This document shows positions 1 to 9,054 of a DNA stretch of 64,000 nt, piece by piece. The position numbers and the translations under genes were made by a program. How positions within the stretch are numbered: the first letter of the stretch is position 1; every line of letters starts with the position of its first letter. The notes beneath the pieces are model-generated. The model had not been told where the DNA came from. It saw only the letters and a list, made by a program, of their open reading frames with translations, and did not search any database. This stretch comes from Nocardioides albus (lineage in GTDB: Bacteria; Actinomycetota; Actinomycetes; Propionibacteriales; Nocardioidaceae): positions 62,001-126,000 of the forward strand of contig NZ_BMQT01000004.1 in the NCBI RefSeq assembly GCF_014648255.1, in the 5' to 3' direction.

Positions 1-1
1 A

Positions 2-1510
2 GTGGGCGGGCGGCTCTACCGGATGCTTGAGACCGGCGCGGAGATGCCCGACCTGACCTGGGCCGTCGACCCGGCGTTGCTCGATGCCGTACGCAACCTC
101 GCCGAAGGCAACCCGGCGCGCAACCTGGCGCCGACGGATGAGCCCGTCGAGGATCCTGAGGAGAGCGGCAGCCAGAGCGCTTCGCCCTCCGCGTCGGCAC
201 TGCTGCCGAGCCCTTCGGCCAGCGCCGACGCCGATGCCGAAGCACCGACCAGCGAGGAGGCCCAGGACGCGCAGGAGGCCGCGACGGCCTGGCTGAGCCG
301 CCTCCAGAAGGCGCTCGCCGGCCACAACGTGCTCGCCCTTCCCTACGCCGACCCCGACCTGTCCGCGCTCGCCACCAGCGATCCCGACCTGCTGGCCAGC
401 GCCCGCAAGCAGACGACCAAGGCGCTCGCCGAGCTCGGTATCAAGGCGACTTCCGCCGTCGCTCCGCCGACCGGCTACCTCGACCGCGCGGCGGTCAACC
501 TGCTCGAGCCGGGTGCGGTCAACCTGGTCAGCGACAAGATGTTCCGCGGTGCCACGCCGGTCATCGCCGACCTCGACGGTCACGAGATGATCGTGACCTC
601 CTCCGGGGCGGCCGCCGGCGGACCCGGGCCCAACGACCCCACCGATGCGATCTCGGTACGCCAGCGCCTCGTCGCCGAGGCAGCTCTGCTCCGCGGTTCC
701 GGCAAACCGCTGGTGGCGCTCCTCCCCGACGGCTGGCAGCCTCCGCAGGACGCGGCCTCGTACGTCGCCCCCTGGACGAAGGCCGCCTGGATCTCGTCCT
801 CGACGCTGCCCGAGGCGGTCGCCGGGCACAAGCCGACGTCGGTCACCGCCGAGAAGCTCCGCTACCCCCGCCGCGAGATGAGGGCCGAGATCTCGGCCGA
901 CCGGATCCGGACCGCCAACGAGCTCATCGGCGCGGGCGACATGCTGCAGCGCGTCCTGACGCACAACGACGAGGTCGCCGCCGACATCCTCAACGAGGCG
1001 CTGACCTCGACGTCCTATTCCGCCCGCCGGGGCTACACCGACGCGGCCGCCGATGCACTGACCTACGTCGGGGCCCAGCTGAGCTCGATCACCGTCAGCG
1101 TGCCTCCGAAGGTGATCCTCTCCAGTATGAAGGGCGGAGAGTTCCAGGTCACCCTGAGCAACGAGCTCGACGAACCGGTCACGGTGCGCCTGGACGCGAT
1201 CACCGACGAGTCGCTGCGGGTCGCGACCTCCGAGCCCGTCCAGCTCGACGCCAACTCGAAGGCCAGCTTCAACCTCGCGGCGAGCATGCGCGACACCGGC
1301 ACCCACACCGCCCTGATCGTGGTCACCGACACCAAGGGCAACCCGCTGGGCGGGCACGCCTCCGTACCCATCCGCCCCTCTCAGGTGAGCGGTGTGATCT
1401 GGTGGTTCGTCGGCACCGGCTGCGCGCTACTCTTCGCGGCGATCGCGGTCCGGCTCACCCGGCGCATCATGAAAGCCAAGAAAGCACGTACGTCTACGGG
1501 AGTGTTGTGA
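2..1510 (+). CDS. DUF6049 family membrane-anchored protein, 5' end cut off
   Basis: The frame is open from the first bases of the window, so the true start lies upstream and only the last 502 codons or so are visible. The middle is an Ala/Ser/Pro-rich, low-complexity linker followed by a soluble domain. An Ig-like stretch (about residues 360-450) is followed by one membrane segment near residues 465-485 and a short basic cytoplasmic tail, so most of the protein should face outward. A DUF6049 gene directly before murJ is the usual actinobacterial order (Rv3909-Rv3910 in Mycobacterium tuberculosis). Its stop TGA overlaps the GTG start of murJ by four bases, which suggests translational coupling and a role near the cell envelope. 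The biochemical function is unknown. Confidence 0.8.
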   Translation: MGGRLYRMLETGAEMPDLTWAVDPALLDAVRNLAEGNPARNLAPTDEPVEDPEESGSQSASPSASALLPSPSASADADAEAPTSEEAQDAQEAATAWLSRLQKALAGHNVLALPYADPDLSALATSDPDLLASARKQTTKALAELGIKATSAVAPPTGYLDRAAVNLLEPGAVNLVSDKMFRGATPVIADLDGHEMIVTSSGAAAGGPGPNDPTDAISVRQRLVAEAALLRGSGKPLVALLPDGWQPPQDAASYVAPWTKAAWISSSTLPEAVAGHKPTSVTAEKLRYPRREMRAEISADRIRTANELIGAGDMLQRVLTHNDEVAADILNEALTSTSYSARRGYTDAAADALTYVGAQLSSITVSVPPKVILSSMKGGEFQVTLSNELDEPVTVRLDAITDESLRVATSEPVQLDANSKASFNLAASMRDTGTHTALIVVTDTKGNPLGGHASVPIRPSQVSGVIWWFVGTGCALLFAAIAVRLTRRIMKAKKARTSTGVL

Positions 1511-3144
1511 CAGCCACCGAGCAGAAGTCCGGCGGAAGCTCGGTCCTGGCCAACAGCGCCGTGATGGCCGCGGGCACCGTGTTCTCCAGGGCCAGCGGGT
1601 TCATCCGCTCAGCGCTCCTGGTCGCGGCCCTGGGCTCCGGGTTCCACGCCGATGTCTTCAACATCGCCAACACCGTCCCCAACATGCTCTACATCCTGCT
1701 GGCGGGCGGCGTCTTCAACGCGGTGCTCGTGCCGCAGCTGGTGAAGGCGCAGAAGAACGACGCGGACGGCGGGACTGCCTACACCGACCGGATCATCACG
1801 CTGGCGGGTCTCTTCCTCGGCGTGGTCACCATCGTCCTGGTGCTGGGCGCTCCGTGGCTGATGCGGCTCTACCTCGGCGCCAACTGGTACGAACCCGAGA
1901 ACGCCGCCCAGCTCGAGTCGGCCATCGACTTCGCCCGCTGGTGCCTGCCGCAGGTGTTCTTCTACGGCATGTTCGTGCTGGTCGGGCAGGTGCTCAACTC
2001 CCGCGGCAGCTTCGGACCGATGATGTGGGCGCCGATCGCGAACAACATCGTCGCCATCTCGACCCTGGTGCTCTACCTGGTCGTCTTCGGCCCCTCCAAC
2101 GCCGGCGGCTACTCGCCCGGCGAGGAGATGCTGCTGGGCCTGGGCTCCACCCTCGGCATCGTGCTCCAGTTCCTGCTGCTCCTCCCGGTGCTGCACCGGA
2201 CCGGCGTACGCTTCCGGCCGCGCTTCGACTTCCGCGGAGCGGGTCTGTCCCACACCGGGCGACTGGCCGTGTGGACGGTGCTCTTCGTGATCGTGAACCA
2301 GGTGGCATACACGATCGTGGTGAGGCTCGCCGGAAACGGGTCGGAAGCCGAGGGCACCGGCTACACGGTCTACTCCAACAGCTTCCTGGTCACCCAAGTG
2401 CCGCACTCGATCATCACCGTCTCCCTCGCGACTGCGATCCTGCCGCTGCTCTCGCGCTACGGCGCGGCCGGGGAGCTGCCCGAGCTGGGACGTACGCTCT
2501 CGCACCAGCTGCGCAACGCGCTCGCCATCGTGATCCCGATCGCTGCGCTGATCCCGGTGCTCTCCGAGGACATCGCGCACATCCTGTTCGGCTACGGCGC
2601 CGGCGCCGACGCGTTCAAGGAGTACGCCCCGACGCTCTCGGTCTTCGCGGTCGGACTGGTCTTCTTCACGATCCACTACCTGCTGCTGCGCGGCTTCTAC
2701 TCGCTGGAGCAGAACCGCACCGTCTTCTTCATCCAGTGCGCCGTCGCCACGACCAACATCGTCGCCGCGCTGCTGCTGACCCGGGCCGTCTCCGCGGAGT
2801 ACACCGCCCCGGCGCTGGCCGGCGCCTACTCGATCGCCTACCTGGTGGGCTCCGTCGTCTCGTACGTCGTCCTCAAGCGCACCCTCGGCGACCTGGACGG
2901 TCGCGGCCTGCTCGGTTTCCTCGCTCGGCTGGTGCTGGTGACGCTCGTCGCTGCCAGCGCCGCCTGGCTGCTGCGCACCGGTCTGGGCTGGATCAACGAC
3001 GAGCCCACGATGATGCTGGCGCTGATCGGGGCCGCTATCGTCGGGGCGCTGCATCTCGGCATGCTGCTCCTCGGGGCGCAGGCTGCCCAGGTCAAGGAGC
3101 TGACCACGATGGTGCAACAGGTTGCCCGACGGTTGCGTCGCTGA
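1507..3144 (+). CDS. murJ: MurJ (MviN) lipid II flippase
   Basis: A 545-residue polytopic membrane protein of the MurJ/MviN branch of the MOP exporter superfamily, which flips lipid II across the cytoplasmic membrane for peptidoglycan synthesis. The N-terminus carries the family signature around SRASGFIRSALL and many hydrophobic helices follow to the C-terminus. I chose GTG 1507, which overlaps the TGA of the preceding gene as GTGA; an in-frame start further upstream at 1402 would lie deep inside that gene. The mycobacterial homologue is fused to a pseudokinase and an extracellular domain; here those parts are a separate gene 56 bases downstream. Confidence 0.93.
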   Translation: MTATEQKSGGSSVLANSAVMAAGTVFSRASGFIRSALLVAALGSGFHADVFNIANTVPNMLYILLAGGVFNAVLVPQLVKAQKNDADGGTAYTDRIITLAGLFLGVVTIVLVLGAPWLMRLYLGANWYEPENAAQLESAIDFARWCLPQVFFYGMFVLVGQVLNSRGSFGPMMWAPIANNIVAISTLVLYLVVFGPSNAGGYSPGEEMLLGLGSTLGIVLQFLLLLPVLHRTGVRFRPRFDFRGAGLSHTGRLAVWTVLFVIVNQVAYTIVVRLAGNGSEAEGTGYTVYSNSFLVTQVPHSIITVSLATAILPLLSRYGAAGELPELGRTLSHQLRNALAIVIPIAALIPVLSEDIAHILFGYGAGADAFKEYAPTLSVFAVGLVFFTIHYLLLRGFYSLEQNRTVFFIQCAVATTNIVAALLLTRAVSAEYTAPALAGAYSIAYLVGSVVSYVVLKRTLGDLDGRGLLGFLARLVLVTLVAASAAWLLRTGLGWINDEPTMMLALIGAAIVGALHLGMLLLGAQAAQVKELTTMVQQVARRLRR

Positions 3145-3200
3145 CCACCATCGGATCAGCCGCCGCACTGTCTGGCACGGTCTGAAAGAATGGTTCCGAT

Positions 3201-4943
3201 ATGGAGTTCACGCAATCAGGCGACGTCCTCGCCGGTAGATACCAGCTGACGGATCTGCTGAGCGAGTCCCGTGAGGGACGCTTCTGGCGCGCCCAGGATG
3301 CGGTGCTCGGCCGCCCGGTTGCGGTGCATGTCCTCGATGCCCGCGACGAGCGTGCGCCTCGGCTGATGGCCGCCGCCCGCAACTCCGCCGCCGTCGGTGA
3401 CCCCCGGATGCTGCGGGTCCTCGATGCCGCCCAGACCGACGAGGTGGCGTACGTCGTCAACGAGTGGGGCGAGGGCTCGTCCCTGGAGAACGCGTTGGCC
3501 GCCGGTGGCCCGCTGCCGCCGCAGCAGGCCGCCTGGATCGCCGCCGAGGTCGCCGACCTGCTGGTCCTGGCCCATGATCAGGGCCACGCCCACGGCAGGC
3601 TCAACCCCGAGGCCGTGCTGCTCGACGATCTCGGCGCTGTGCGCGTCATCGGCTTCGGTGTCGACGCCGCGCTGCATGGGATCGACCCCGACACCCGTGA
3701 CTCCCAGCGGCGTGACCGCGTCGACGCCGTCGGTGTCCTCTACGCCGCCCTGACCGGCAAGTGGGCCGGCGAGACGCTCTCCTCGATGCCTCCGGCGCCG
3801 CGTGACCACGGCCGCGTGCTGCGCCCCCGACAGGTACGCGCCGGCGTGCCGCGTCCCCTCGACGACCTGTGCGACCGCGTGCTGGGCAGCGGCGCGGACA
3901 TGCCGCCGCTGACCGCGGCCGAGCTGCACTCCGCGCTCGCCGGCTTCTCCGGTGAGCCGACAGCGCCGCTCAACCGGCCCTCGGCCGTCAGCGAGGAGAC
4001 CCAGGCGATGGCTCCGCCGACCCAGGCGTCGCCGGTCGAGGCACAGGCGGCGTCGAACGCCATCGGCGTGGCTCCCGATGCCGTACGCCCGCAGCGTCAG
4101 CGGCCGTCGTCCCCGCCGCCGATGCACGATCCGACGCCGTCGAAGCCGCTCTTCGCCGACGAGACACCGGGTTACGTGGCGCCGCAGCGCGCGCAGCAGG
4201 CCACTCCGGCCGCCCGGCGCCCGGTGGCCCCGGATGCCTCCTACAACGGCTGGCAGGGCCCGTGGACCGGCGCCAACGTGCCGATCGCCGAAGAGCCGGA
4301 CTACGACCAGAAGCCCGGCACCAACTGGCTTCGCGTCGCGATGGTCGTGGGCCTGGTGGTCCTGGTGCTCATCGCCGGCTCGATCGCCTGGAACATCGTC
4401 AACGACGACCCCAACACGACGGCGGAGAGCCCGGGCACGAGCAACAACGGCGGCGACACCCCCGCTGAGGCCAAGCCGACCCCCATCAAGGGCATCACCG
4501 CCAAGGACCTCGACCCCCATGGCAACCCGCCCATCGAGTATCCCGATCTCGTCGGCGGCGTCGTCGACGGCAAGGACGATCCCGCCACCAACTGGCGCAC
4601 CTCGACCTACAACGACCAGATCGGCGACGGCCCGCGCTCGCTCAAGCCGGGCATCGGCGTCGTGCTCAACCTCAAGGGCGACTATGCCGTCGACTCGCTG
4701 AAGTTCCGGATGGTGGGCGAGCCGACCGACATCAGCGTCTACGTCGGCGACTCACCGTGGACCGGTGATCCCAAGGGCGCCCCCGCAGCCAAGGGCAGCG
4801 TCGGCGCCGAGGGCGAGATCAAGCTCGACGGCGCTCCCGAGGGCAGCTACGTGCTCGTCTGGCTGACCGGTCTCCCGACCGGGGACGGCGGCTACCGCGC
4901 CGAGGTCAAGGAGATCGAGGTCCTCGGCGTTCCGCTTACCTGA
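3201..4943 (+). CDS. Membrane-anchored pseudokinase with extracellular discoidin-like domain (MurJ partner)
   Basis: 580 residues. Residues 10-250 have a Ser/Thr kinase fold but lack catalysis: the beta-3 lysine position reads VAVH (H43), the HRD loop is replaced by HGRLNPEAV (about 131-139), and DFG is replaced by GFG (151-153). A Pro/Ala-rich linker leads to one membrane helix at about 376-397. A C-terminal extracellular region (about 435-578, with DGKDDPATNW) resembles F5/8 type C or NPCBM-like carbohydrate-binding folds. In M. tuberculosis the same parts are fused to MurJ, where the phosphorylated pseudokinase binds FhaA. Here the unfused arrangement and the fhaA gene at 50.8 kb suggest the same regulation of lipid II flipping. 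The partner assignment is inference from that homology. Confidence 0.85.
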   Translation: MEFTQSGDVLAGRYQLTDLLSESREGRFWRAQDAVLGRPVAVHVLDARDERAPRLMAAARNSAAVGDPRMLRVLDAAQTDEVAYVVNEWGEGSSLENALAAGGPLPPQQAAWIAAEVADLLVLAHDQGHAHGRLNPEAVLLDDLGAVRVIGFGVDAALHGIDPDTRDSQRRDRVDAVGVLYAALTGKWAGETLSSMPPAPRDHGRVLRPRQVRAGVPRPLDDLCDRVLGSGADMPPLTAAELHSALAGFSGEPTAPLNRPSAVSEETQAMAPPTQASPVEAQAASNAIGVAPDAVRPQRQRPSSPPPMHDPTPSKPLFADETPGYVAPQRAQQATPAARRPVAPDASYNGWQGPWTGANVPIAEEPDYDQKPGTNWLRVAMVVGLVVLVLIAGSIAWNIVNDDPNTTAESPGTSNNGGDTPAEAKPTPIKGITAKDLDPHGNPPIEYPDLVGGVVDGKDDPATNWRTSTYNDQIGDGPRSLKPGIGVVLNLKGDYAVDSLKFRMVGEPTDISVYVGDSPWTGDPKGAPAAKGSVGAEGEIKLDGAPEGSYVLVWLTGLPTGDGGYRAEVKEIEVLGVPLT

Positions 4944-4971
4944 GGCATGACGTCTCGGCGTTCAGGGTCCT

Positions 4972-4997
4972 GGAATGTACGTGGCCTACGATCTGTT
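4972..4997 (+). promoter_or_regulatory. SigR/SigH-type promoter of trxB
   Basis: GGAAT at 4972-4976 and GTT at 4995-4997 are separated by exactly 18 bases. This matches the consensus of the thiol-stress ECF sigma factors SigR (Streptomyces) and SigH (Mycobacterium), whose classic targets are trxB and trxA. It lies 36 bases before the trxB start. Confidence 0.72.
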
Positions 4998-5033
4998 GTG
5001 CAGTTCGCCAGCCACACCTGAGGAGCCTTCAAG

Positions 5034-6008
5034 ATGCCGACCCCGTCGTCCCCGACCGACCCCCGCAACGTGATCGTCGTGGGCTCCGGCCCGTCGGGCT
5101 ACACCGCAGCGGTCTACAGCGCCCGCGCCGGACTGCAGCCGCTCGTCTTCGAGGGGTCGGTGACCGCCGGCGGTGCCCTGATGAACACCACCGACGTGGA
5201 GAACTTCCCCGGCTTCCGTGACGGCATCATGGGCCCGGAGCTGATGGACAACATGCGTGCCCAGGCGGAGCGCTTCGGTGCCGAGCTCGAGCCCGACGAC
5301 GTCATCGAGATGGACCTGACGGGTCCCGTGAAGGTCATCAAGACCGCGACCGACACCCACTACGCGAAGTCCGTCATCCTCGCGACCGGCTCGGGCTACA
5401 AGAAGCTCGACCTGCCCCGCGAGGACGAGCTCTCCGGCAAGGGCGTCTCCTGGTGCGCGACCTGCGACGGCTTCTTCTTCCGCCAGAAGCCCATCGTGGT
5501 GGTCGGCGGCGGCGACTCCGCCCTGGAAGAGGCGCTCTTCCTGACCCGCTTCGGCTCCTCGGTCACCCTGCTCGTACGCCGCGACGAGCTGCGCGCCTCC
5601 AAGATCATGCAGGAGCGCGCCTTCGCCGACCCGAAGCTCGAGATCGCCTGGAACTCCGTGGTCGAGTCCATCAACGGCGAGCTCTCCGTGGAGAGCATCA
5701 CCGTCAAGGACACCAAGACCGGCGAGCTGCGTGACCTCGAGTGCAACGGCCTGTTCATCGCCATCGGCCACATCCCGCGGTCCGAGCTGCTCACCGGGCA
5801 GGTCGACCTCGATGACGACGGCTACGTCCTCACCAAGGACGGCACCACCGCCACCAACATCGAGGGCGTCTTCGCCGCCGGCGACCTGGTCGACCATGTC
5901 TACCGTCAGGCGATCACCGCTGCCGGCACCGGCTGCCAGGCCGCGCTCGACGCGGAGAAGTTCCTCGCTCACCAGGCCCACGCCGAGGCGGCTGCCGTCT
6001 CGGCCTGA
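5034..6008 (+). CDS. trxB: Thioredoxin-disulfide reductase
   Basis: A 324-residue FAD flavoenzyme that reduces thioredoxin with NADPH in the cytoplasm. It has an N-terminal FAD-binding motif [16 protein letters not shown], the redox-active CATC pair near residues 140-143 in the sequence [10 protein letters not shown], an NADPH motif [10 protein letters not shown], and the C-terminal [20 protein letters not shown] that closes the FAD site. The ATG at 5034 gives the usual family length. trxA follows 125 bases downstream, and a SigR-type promoter precedes the gene, so induction by disulfide stress is likely. Confidence 0.96.
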   Translation: MPTPSSPTDPRNVIVVGSGPSGYTAAVYSARAGLQPLVFEGSVTAGGALMNTTDVENFPGFRDGIMGPELMDNMRAQAERFGAELEPDDVIEMDLTGPVKVIKTATDTHYAKSVILATGSGYKKLDLPREDELSGKGVSWCATCDGFFFRQKPIVVVGGGDSALEEALFLTRFGSSVTLLVRRDELRASKIMQERAFADPKLEIAWNSVVESINGELSVESITVKDTKTGELRDLECNGLFIAIGHIPRSELLTGQVDLDDDGYVLTKDGTTATNIEGVFAAGDLVDHVYRQAITAAGTGCQAALDAEKFLAHQAHAEAAAVSA

Positions 6009-6028
6009 ACGCCGCGGCTACTCTGGTC

Positions 6029-6052
6029 GTCATCTCGACAAGCTCGATGACC
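6029..6052. repeat. Interspersed palindromic element (GTCAT/ATGAC arm variant)
   Basis: One copy of the origin-region interspersed element: constant core CTCGACAAGCTCG flanked by complementary arms GTCAT and ATGAC. It sits between trxB and the trxA promoter. Confidence 0.8.
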
Positions 6053-6059
6053 GGGCGCC

Positions 6060-6086
6060 GGGAATGTGCGACACAGCCCCAGCGTT
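6060..6086 (+). promoter_or_regulatory. SigR/SigH-type promoter of trxA
   Basis: GGGAAT ends at 6065 and GTT occupies 6084-6086, again with 18 bases between GGAAT and GTT as in the trxB promoter. trxA therefore seems to have its own thiol-stress promoter in addition to any read-through from trxB. The start codon is 48 bases downstream. Confidence 0.7.
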
Positions 6087-6133
6087 CTGACCACAGACTT
6101 CCTCAAATCGTCCCTACCAAGAAGGATCCCATC

Positions 6134-6463
6134 GTGGCTGACAACATGACCGCCGTGACCGACGCCGAGTTCGACGCAACGGTCCTGAAGTCCGACAAGC
6201 CGGTCCTGGTCGACTTCTGGGCCGAGTGGTGCGGCCCCTGCCGCCAGGTCTCCCCGATCCTCGAGGAGCTGGCCGGCGAGCACGGTGACAAGGTCACCTT
6301 CACCAAGATGAACGTCGACGAGAACCCGGTCACCCCCTCCACCTACCGCGTGACCGGCATCCCGACCATCAACGTCTACCAGGGCGGCGAGGTCGTGAAG
6401 TCCATCGTCGGCGCCAAGCCGAAGGCTGCGCTCCTCAAGGAGCTGCAGGAGTTTATCGGCTGA
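6134..6463 (+). CDS. trxA: Thioredoxin
   Basis: A 109-residue thioredoxin with the active-site motif WCGPC inside [12 protein letters not shown] and the conserved cis-proline in GIPTINVY. It is the cytoplasmic disulfide reductant recycled by TrxB. I chose GTG 6134 because AAGGA lies about eight bases upstream and the length then matches the family; longer in-frame starts back to 6047 would run through the promoter. A strong terminator follows. Confidence 0.95.
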   Translation: MADNMTAVTDAEFDATVLKSDKPVLVDFWAEWCGPCRQVSPILEELAGEHGDKVTFTKMNVDENPVTPSTYRVTGIPTINVYQGGEVVKSIVGAKPKAALLKELQEFIG

Positions 6464-6477
6464 CACCAGCTGTCACG

Positions 6478-6512
6478 CGATGGCGCGCCACCTGTCGGGT
6501 GGCGCGCCATCG
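6478..6512 (+). terminator. Rho-independent terminator after trxA
   Basis: A perfect 15-bp stem (arms 6478-6492 and 6498-6512, containing GGCGCGCC) with a five-base loop, followed by a short T-rich stretch. It could also stop transcription of the convergent GNAT gene. Confidence 0.8.
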
Positions 6513-6521
6513 TCATTTCGC

Positions 6522-6580
6522 CGAGACGTCAGGTACGTCGGGCGAGACGTCACTTGCGTCGGGCGAGACGTCACTTGTGG
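6522..6580. repeat. Three tandem 21-bp units, GACGTC family
   Basis: Units begin at 6522, 6543 and 6564, each starting CGAGACGTCA. The consensus is CGAGACGTCAC, three variable bases, then CGT. The same family, also three units with a 21-base period but in the opposite orientation, occurs at 37500-37550. Confidence 0.75.
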
Positions 6581-6581
6581 G

Positions 6582-6640
6582 GGTGGTCTCGACAGGCTCG
6601 ACCACCGGGAGTGGAGGTGGTCTCGACAGGCTCGACCACC
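6582..6640. repeat. Two interspersed palindromic elements in tandem
   Basis: Copies at 6582-6606 and 6616-6640, both with core CTCGACAGGCTCG and arms GGTGGT/ACCACC. They are separated by nine bases and lie between the tandem 21-bp repeat and a parS-like site. Confidence 0.85.
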
Positions 6641-6654
6641 GTTTCACATGAAAC
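6641..6654. promoter_or_regulatory. Degenerate parS site
   Basis: GTTTCACATGAAAC differs from the ParB-binding palindrome GTTTCACGTGAAAC at one central base. It lies two bases past the stop codon of the GNAT gene and 2.4 kb from parB. Confidence 0.55.
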
Positions 6655-6656
6655 AT

Positions 6657-7313
6657 TCACTCGCCGTCGCGGTGCAGCTCGGTGGAGGCTGGGGAGGGAT
6701 GGCTGCGCGGACGTACGACCTCTCGGAGCCGCTCCCACGCGGTCTCGAAGTCGTCGATCCAGGTGACGGTCTGTTTCAGGTCCATCCGCATCCGCGGCAC
6801 GGTCGGATGCTCTCGATAGGTCTTGAAACCCACCCTGCTCAGGAAGTCCGCTGGCGCGGCACAGCGCCGGCCGTGGATGCCGCTCAACGGTCCCACGTCC
6901 CCGAAGGCTTCGATCGCCTTGAACTGGCCCCGCTGGACCAGGTCGCGGGCCATGCCCTGGACGAGCATCCGCCCGATCCCGCCGCCGGCGCGGCGCGGAT
7001 CGATCCACACCGTGGTCATCAGGACGGCGTCGGACGAGACCGGTCCGGAGGGGAACGAGGCCACCCGCGGCACGAAGACCGGCGGCGCGTAAAGCACGAA
7101 ACCCGCCGGCGTACCGTCGATCACGGCCACCCGCCCGCACGATCCCCATTCGCGGAGCACCTCGGAGATCCAGGCCTCCTTGACTTCGACCGTCTGCGCG
7201 GAGTCGACGCGGCGATGGCCGACCGGGTCGCGCTCCCAGAACAGGCAGGCACGGCACGGCGCCGGGACCTCGGCGAAGAGATCCAGCGTCAACGGAAGTA
7301 CGCGACGTGCCAT
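6657..7313 (-). CDS. GNAT family N-acetyltransferase
   Basis: 218 residues with a GNAT acetyl-CoA site near VWIDPRRAGGGIGRMLVQGMA (the R/Q-x-x-G-x-G/A type loop) and a preceding beta strand. The N-terminus has a CxxC pair (PCRACLFWE) that could bind a metal or be incidental. The substrate is unknown. In mycobacteria a conserved gene (Rv3916c) also lies beside parB, so this may be its positional equivalent. It is convergent with trxA and divergent from the aminotransferase across a 67-base gap. Confidence 0.75.
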   Translation of the reverse strand: MARRVLPLTLDLFAEVPAPCRACLFWERDPVGHRRVDSAQTVEVKEAWISEVLREWGSCGRVAVIDGTPAGFVLYAPPVFVPRVASFPSGPVSSDAVLMTTVWIDPRRAGGGIGRMLVQGMARDLVQRGQFKAIEAFGDVGPLSGIHGRRCAAPADFLSRVGFKTYREHPTVPRMRMDLKQTVTWIDDFETAWERLREVVRPRSHPSPASTELHRDGE

Positions 7314-7380
7314 GTCTCACCCTTGATCCTGGGTTAAGGGTCTGTCACCAGCGTATGCGATCCTTCATGATGGTGACACC

Positions 7381-8697
7381 ATGACTGATCTTCCCCAGCG
7401 CGCAACATCATCCCGCCTCGACCCGTACGCGGACCGCTATGCGGCGCGCACGGCAGGCATGACGGTCTCGGAGGTCCGGGCCCTCTTCGCCGTGGCAGCC
7501 CGACCCGAGGTGGTCTCGCTCGCCGGCGGCATGCCCAACATCTCCAGCCTTCCGCTGGACGTGGTCGGCGACTCGATCAAGGACCTGGTCATGACCCAAG
7601 GCCCGACCGCGCTGCAGTACGGCGGCGGCCAGGGCGACCCCAGGCTGCGCGAGCAGATCTGCGACGTCATGCGCCTGGAGGGCATCGAGGCCCACCCCGA
7701 CGACGTCGTCGTGACCGTCGGTTCCCAGCAGGCCGTCGATCTGGTCACCCGGGTCTTCTGCGACCCCGGCGACGTGGTGATCTGCGAGGCCCCGTCGTAC
7801 GTCGGTGCGCTCGGTGTCTTCAAGGGCTACCAGTGCGACATCGTGCACGCCGAGGTCGACTCCGAGGGGCTCATCCCCAGCGCGCTCGAGCAGGCAATCG
7901 TCTCCACCAAGGCCTCGGGCCACAAGGTGAAGTTCCTCTACACGATCCCCAACTTCCAGAACCCGACCGGCGTCACCATGACGCCCGCGCGCCGCACCGA
8001 GATCCTCGAGATCTGCCGGCGCCACGACATCCTGGTGCTCGAGGACAACCCGTACGGCCTTCTGGGCTTCGACGACGAGCCGCGTCCGGCGATGCGCGCC
8101 CAGGATCCTGGGGTCATCTACCTCGGCTCCTTCTCCAAGACATTCTCCCCCGGCCTGCGGGTCGGCTGGGCGCTGGCCCCCTCCGCGATCCGCGAGAAGC
8201 TGGTCCTCGCCCAGGAGTCGGCGACGCTCTGTCCGCCGCCGTTCAACCAGATGGCCGTCTCCGCGTATCTCTCCAACCACGACTGGCAGGGCCAGATCAA
8301 GCAGATGCGGGAGATGTACCGCGAGCGTCGCGACGCCATGCTCGACGCGCTCGAGGCCTACATGCCCGCGTCCTGCACGTGGACCAAGCCCGACGGTGGC
8401 TTCTTCGTCTGGCTGACCCTCCCCGCCGGCATCGACTGCAAGGCGATGCTGCCCCGCGCGGTCACCGCTCGAGTCGCGTTCGTCCCCGGCACCGGCTTCT
8501 TCGCCGACGGCTTCGGCGCCTCCTCGATGCGGATCTCCTACTGCTACCCCACCCCGGAGCGGATCCGGGAAGGCGTACGCCGCCTGGCGGGCGTCATCGA
8601 GGCCGAGATGGAGCTGCTGGAGACGTTCGGCGCGACCGGCCCCATCCCGGGCCTTCCCATCCGCGGCGCCGAGCACCCCTCGACGAACACGCAGTAG
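7381..8697 (+). CDS. PLP-dependent class I/II aminotransferase (LysN/MocR-domain-like)
   Basis: A 438-residue fold-type I aminotransferase. It shows LAGGMPNISSLPL near the N-terminus, the pyridoxal-stacking region around GSQQAVDLV, NFQNPTGV, and the PLP lysine in GSFSKTFSPGLRVGW. This architecture fits 2-aminoadipate, branched-chain or aromatic aminotransferases; substrate cannot be fixed from sequence. It stands alone between divergent and convergent neighbours and has no GntR domain. Confidence 0.85.
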   Translation: MTDLPQRATSSRLDPYADRYAARTAGMTVSEVRALFAVAARPEVVSLAGGMPNISSLPLDVVGDSIKDLVMTQGPTALQYGGGQGDPRLREQICDVMRLEGIEAHPDDVVVTVGSQQAVDLVTRVFCDPGDVVICEAPSYVGALGVFKGYQCDIVHAEVDSEGLIPSALEQAIVSTKASGHKVKFLYTIPNFQNPTGVTMTPARRTEILEICRRHDILVLEDNPYGLLGFDDEPRPAMRAQDPGVIYLGSFSKTFSPGLRVGWALAPSAIREKLVLAQESATLCPPPFNQMAVSAYLSNHDWQGQIKQMREMYRERRDAMLDALEAYMPASCTWTKPDGGFFVWLTLPAGIDCKAMLPRAVTARVAFVPGTGFFADGFGASSMRISYCYPTPERIREGVRRLAGVIEAEMELLETFGATGPIPGLPIRGAEHPSTNTQ

Positions 8698-9054
8698 CGC
8701 ATCCGGAGGTCGAGCTTGTCGAGGCCTCGCCCAAAGAGTCACCGCGAAACCGGGGATCGAGCTTTGCTCAGAGGCTCTCAGAGCAAGATCTGGACAACAT
8801 CTGTCGCCATGAGCCACGGCTGACGAGCCTCTCAGTGGCTCTCAGAGAAGATTTTTGGCCATGTTGTTGGCCGACATCCCCGGAGATCGGGCTTTCGAGC
8901 TTGTCGATCCCTCGTCAGGAAGTCATCTCGACAAGCTCGATGACCAGGGAACCGTGTCGAGCTTGTCGAGACGCTCTGGCGCTGAGGCTCGTCTCGACAG
9001 GCTCGATCACCGCTTCACATCTATTTGTCGACAAAACGCTTTATCGCTTGATGT
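8698..9054. repeat. Gene-free stretch with degenerate interspersed elements
   Basis: This 357-base gap between the aminotransferase and parB holds at least five copies or fragments of the interspersed element, at about 8708-8726, 8892-8908, 8922-8945 (GTCAT/ATGAC arms), 8954-8972 and 8991-9011. The last has one arm ending GATCACC. Between them are several related CTCTCAGAG-type short repeats. I see no convincing gene. Confidence 0.7.
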
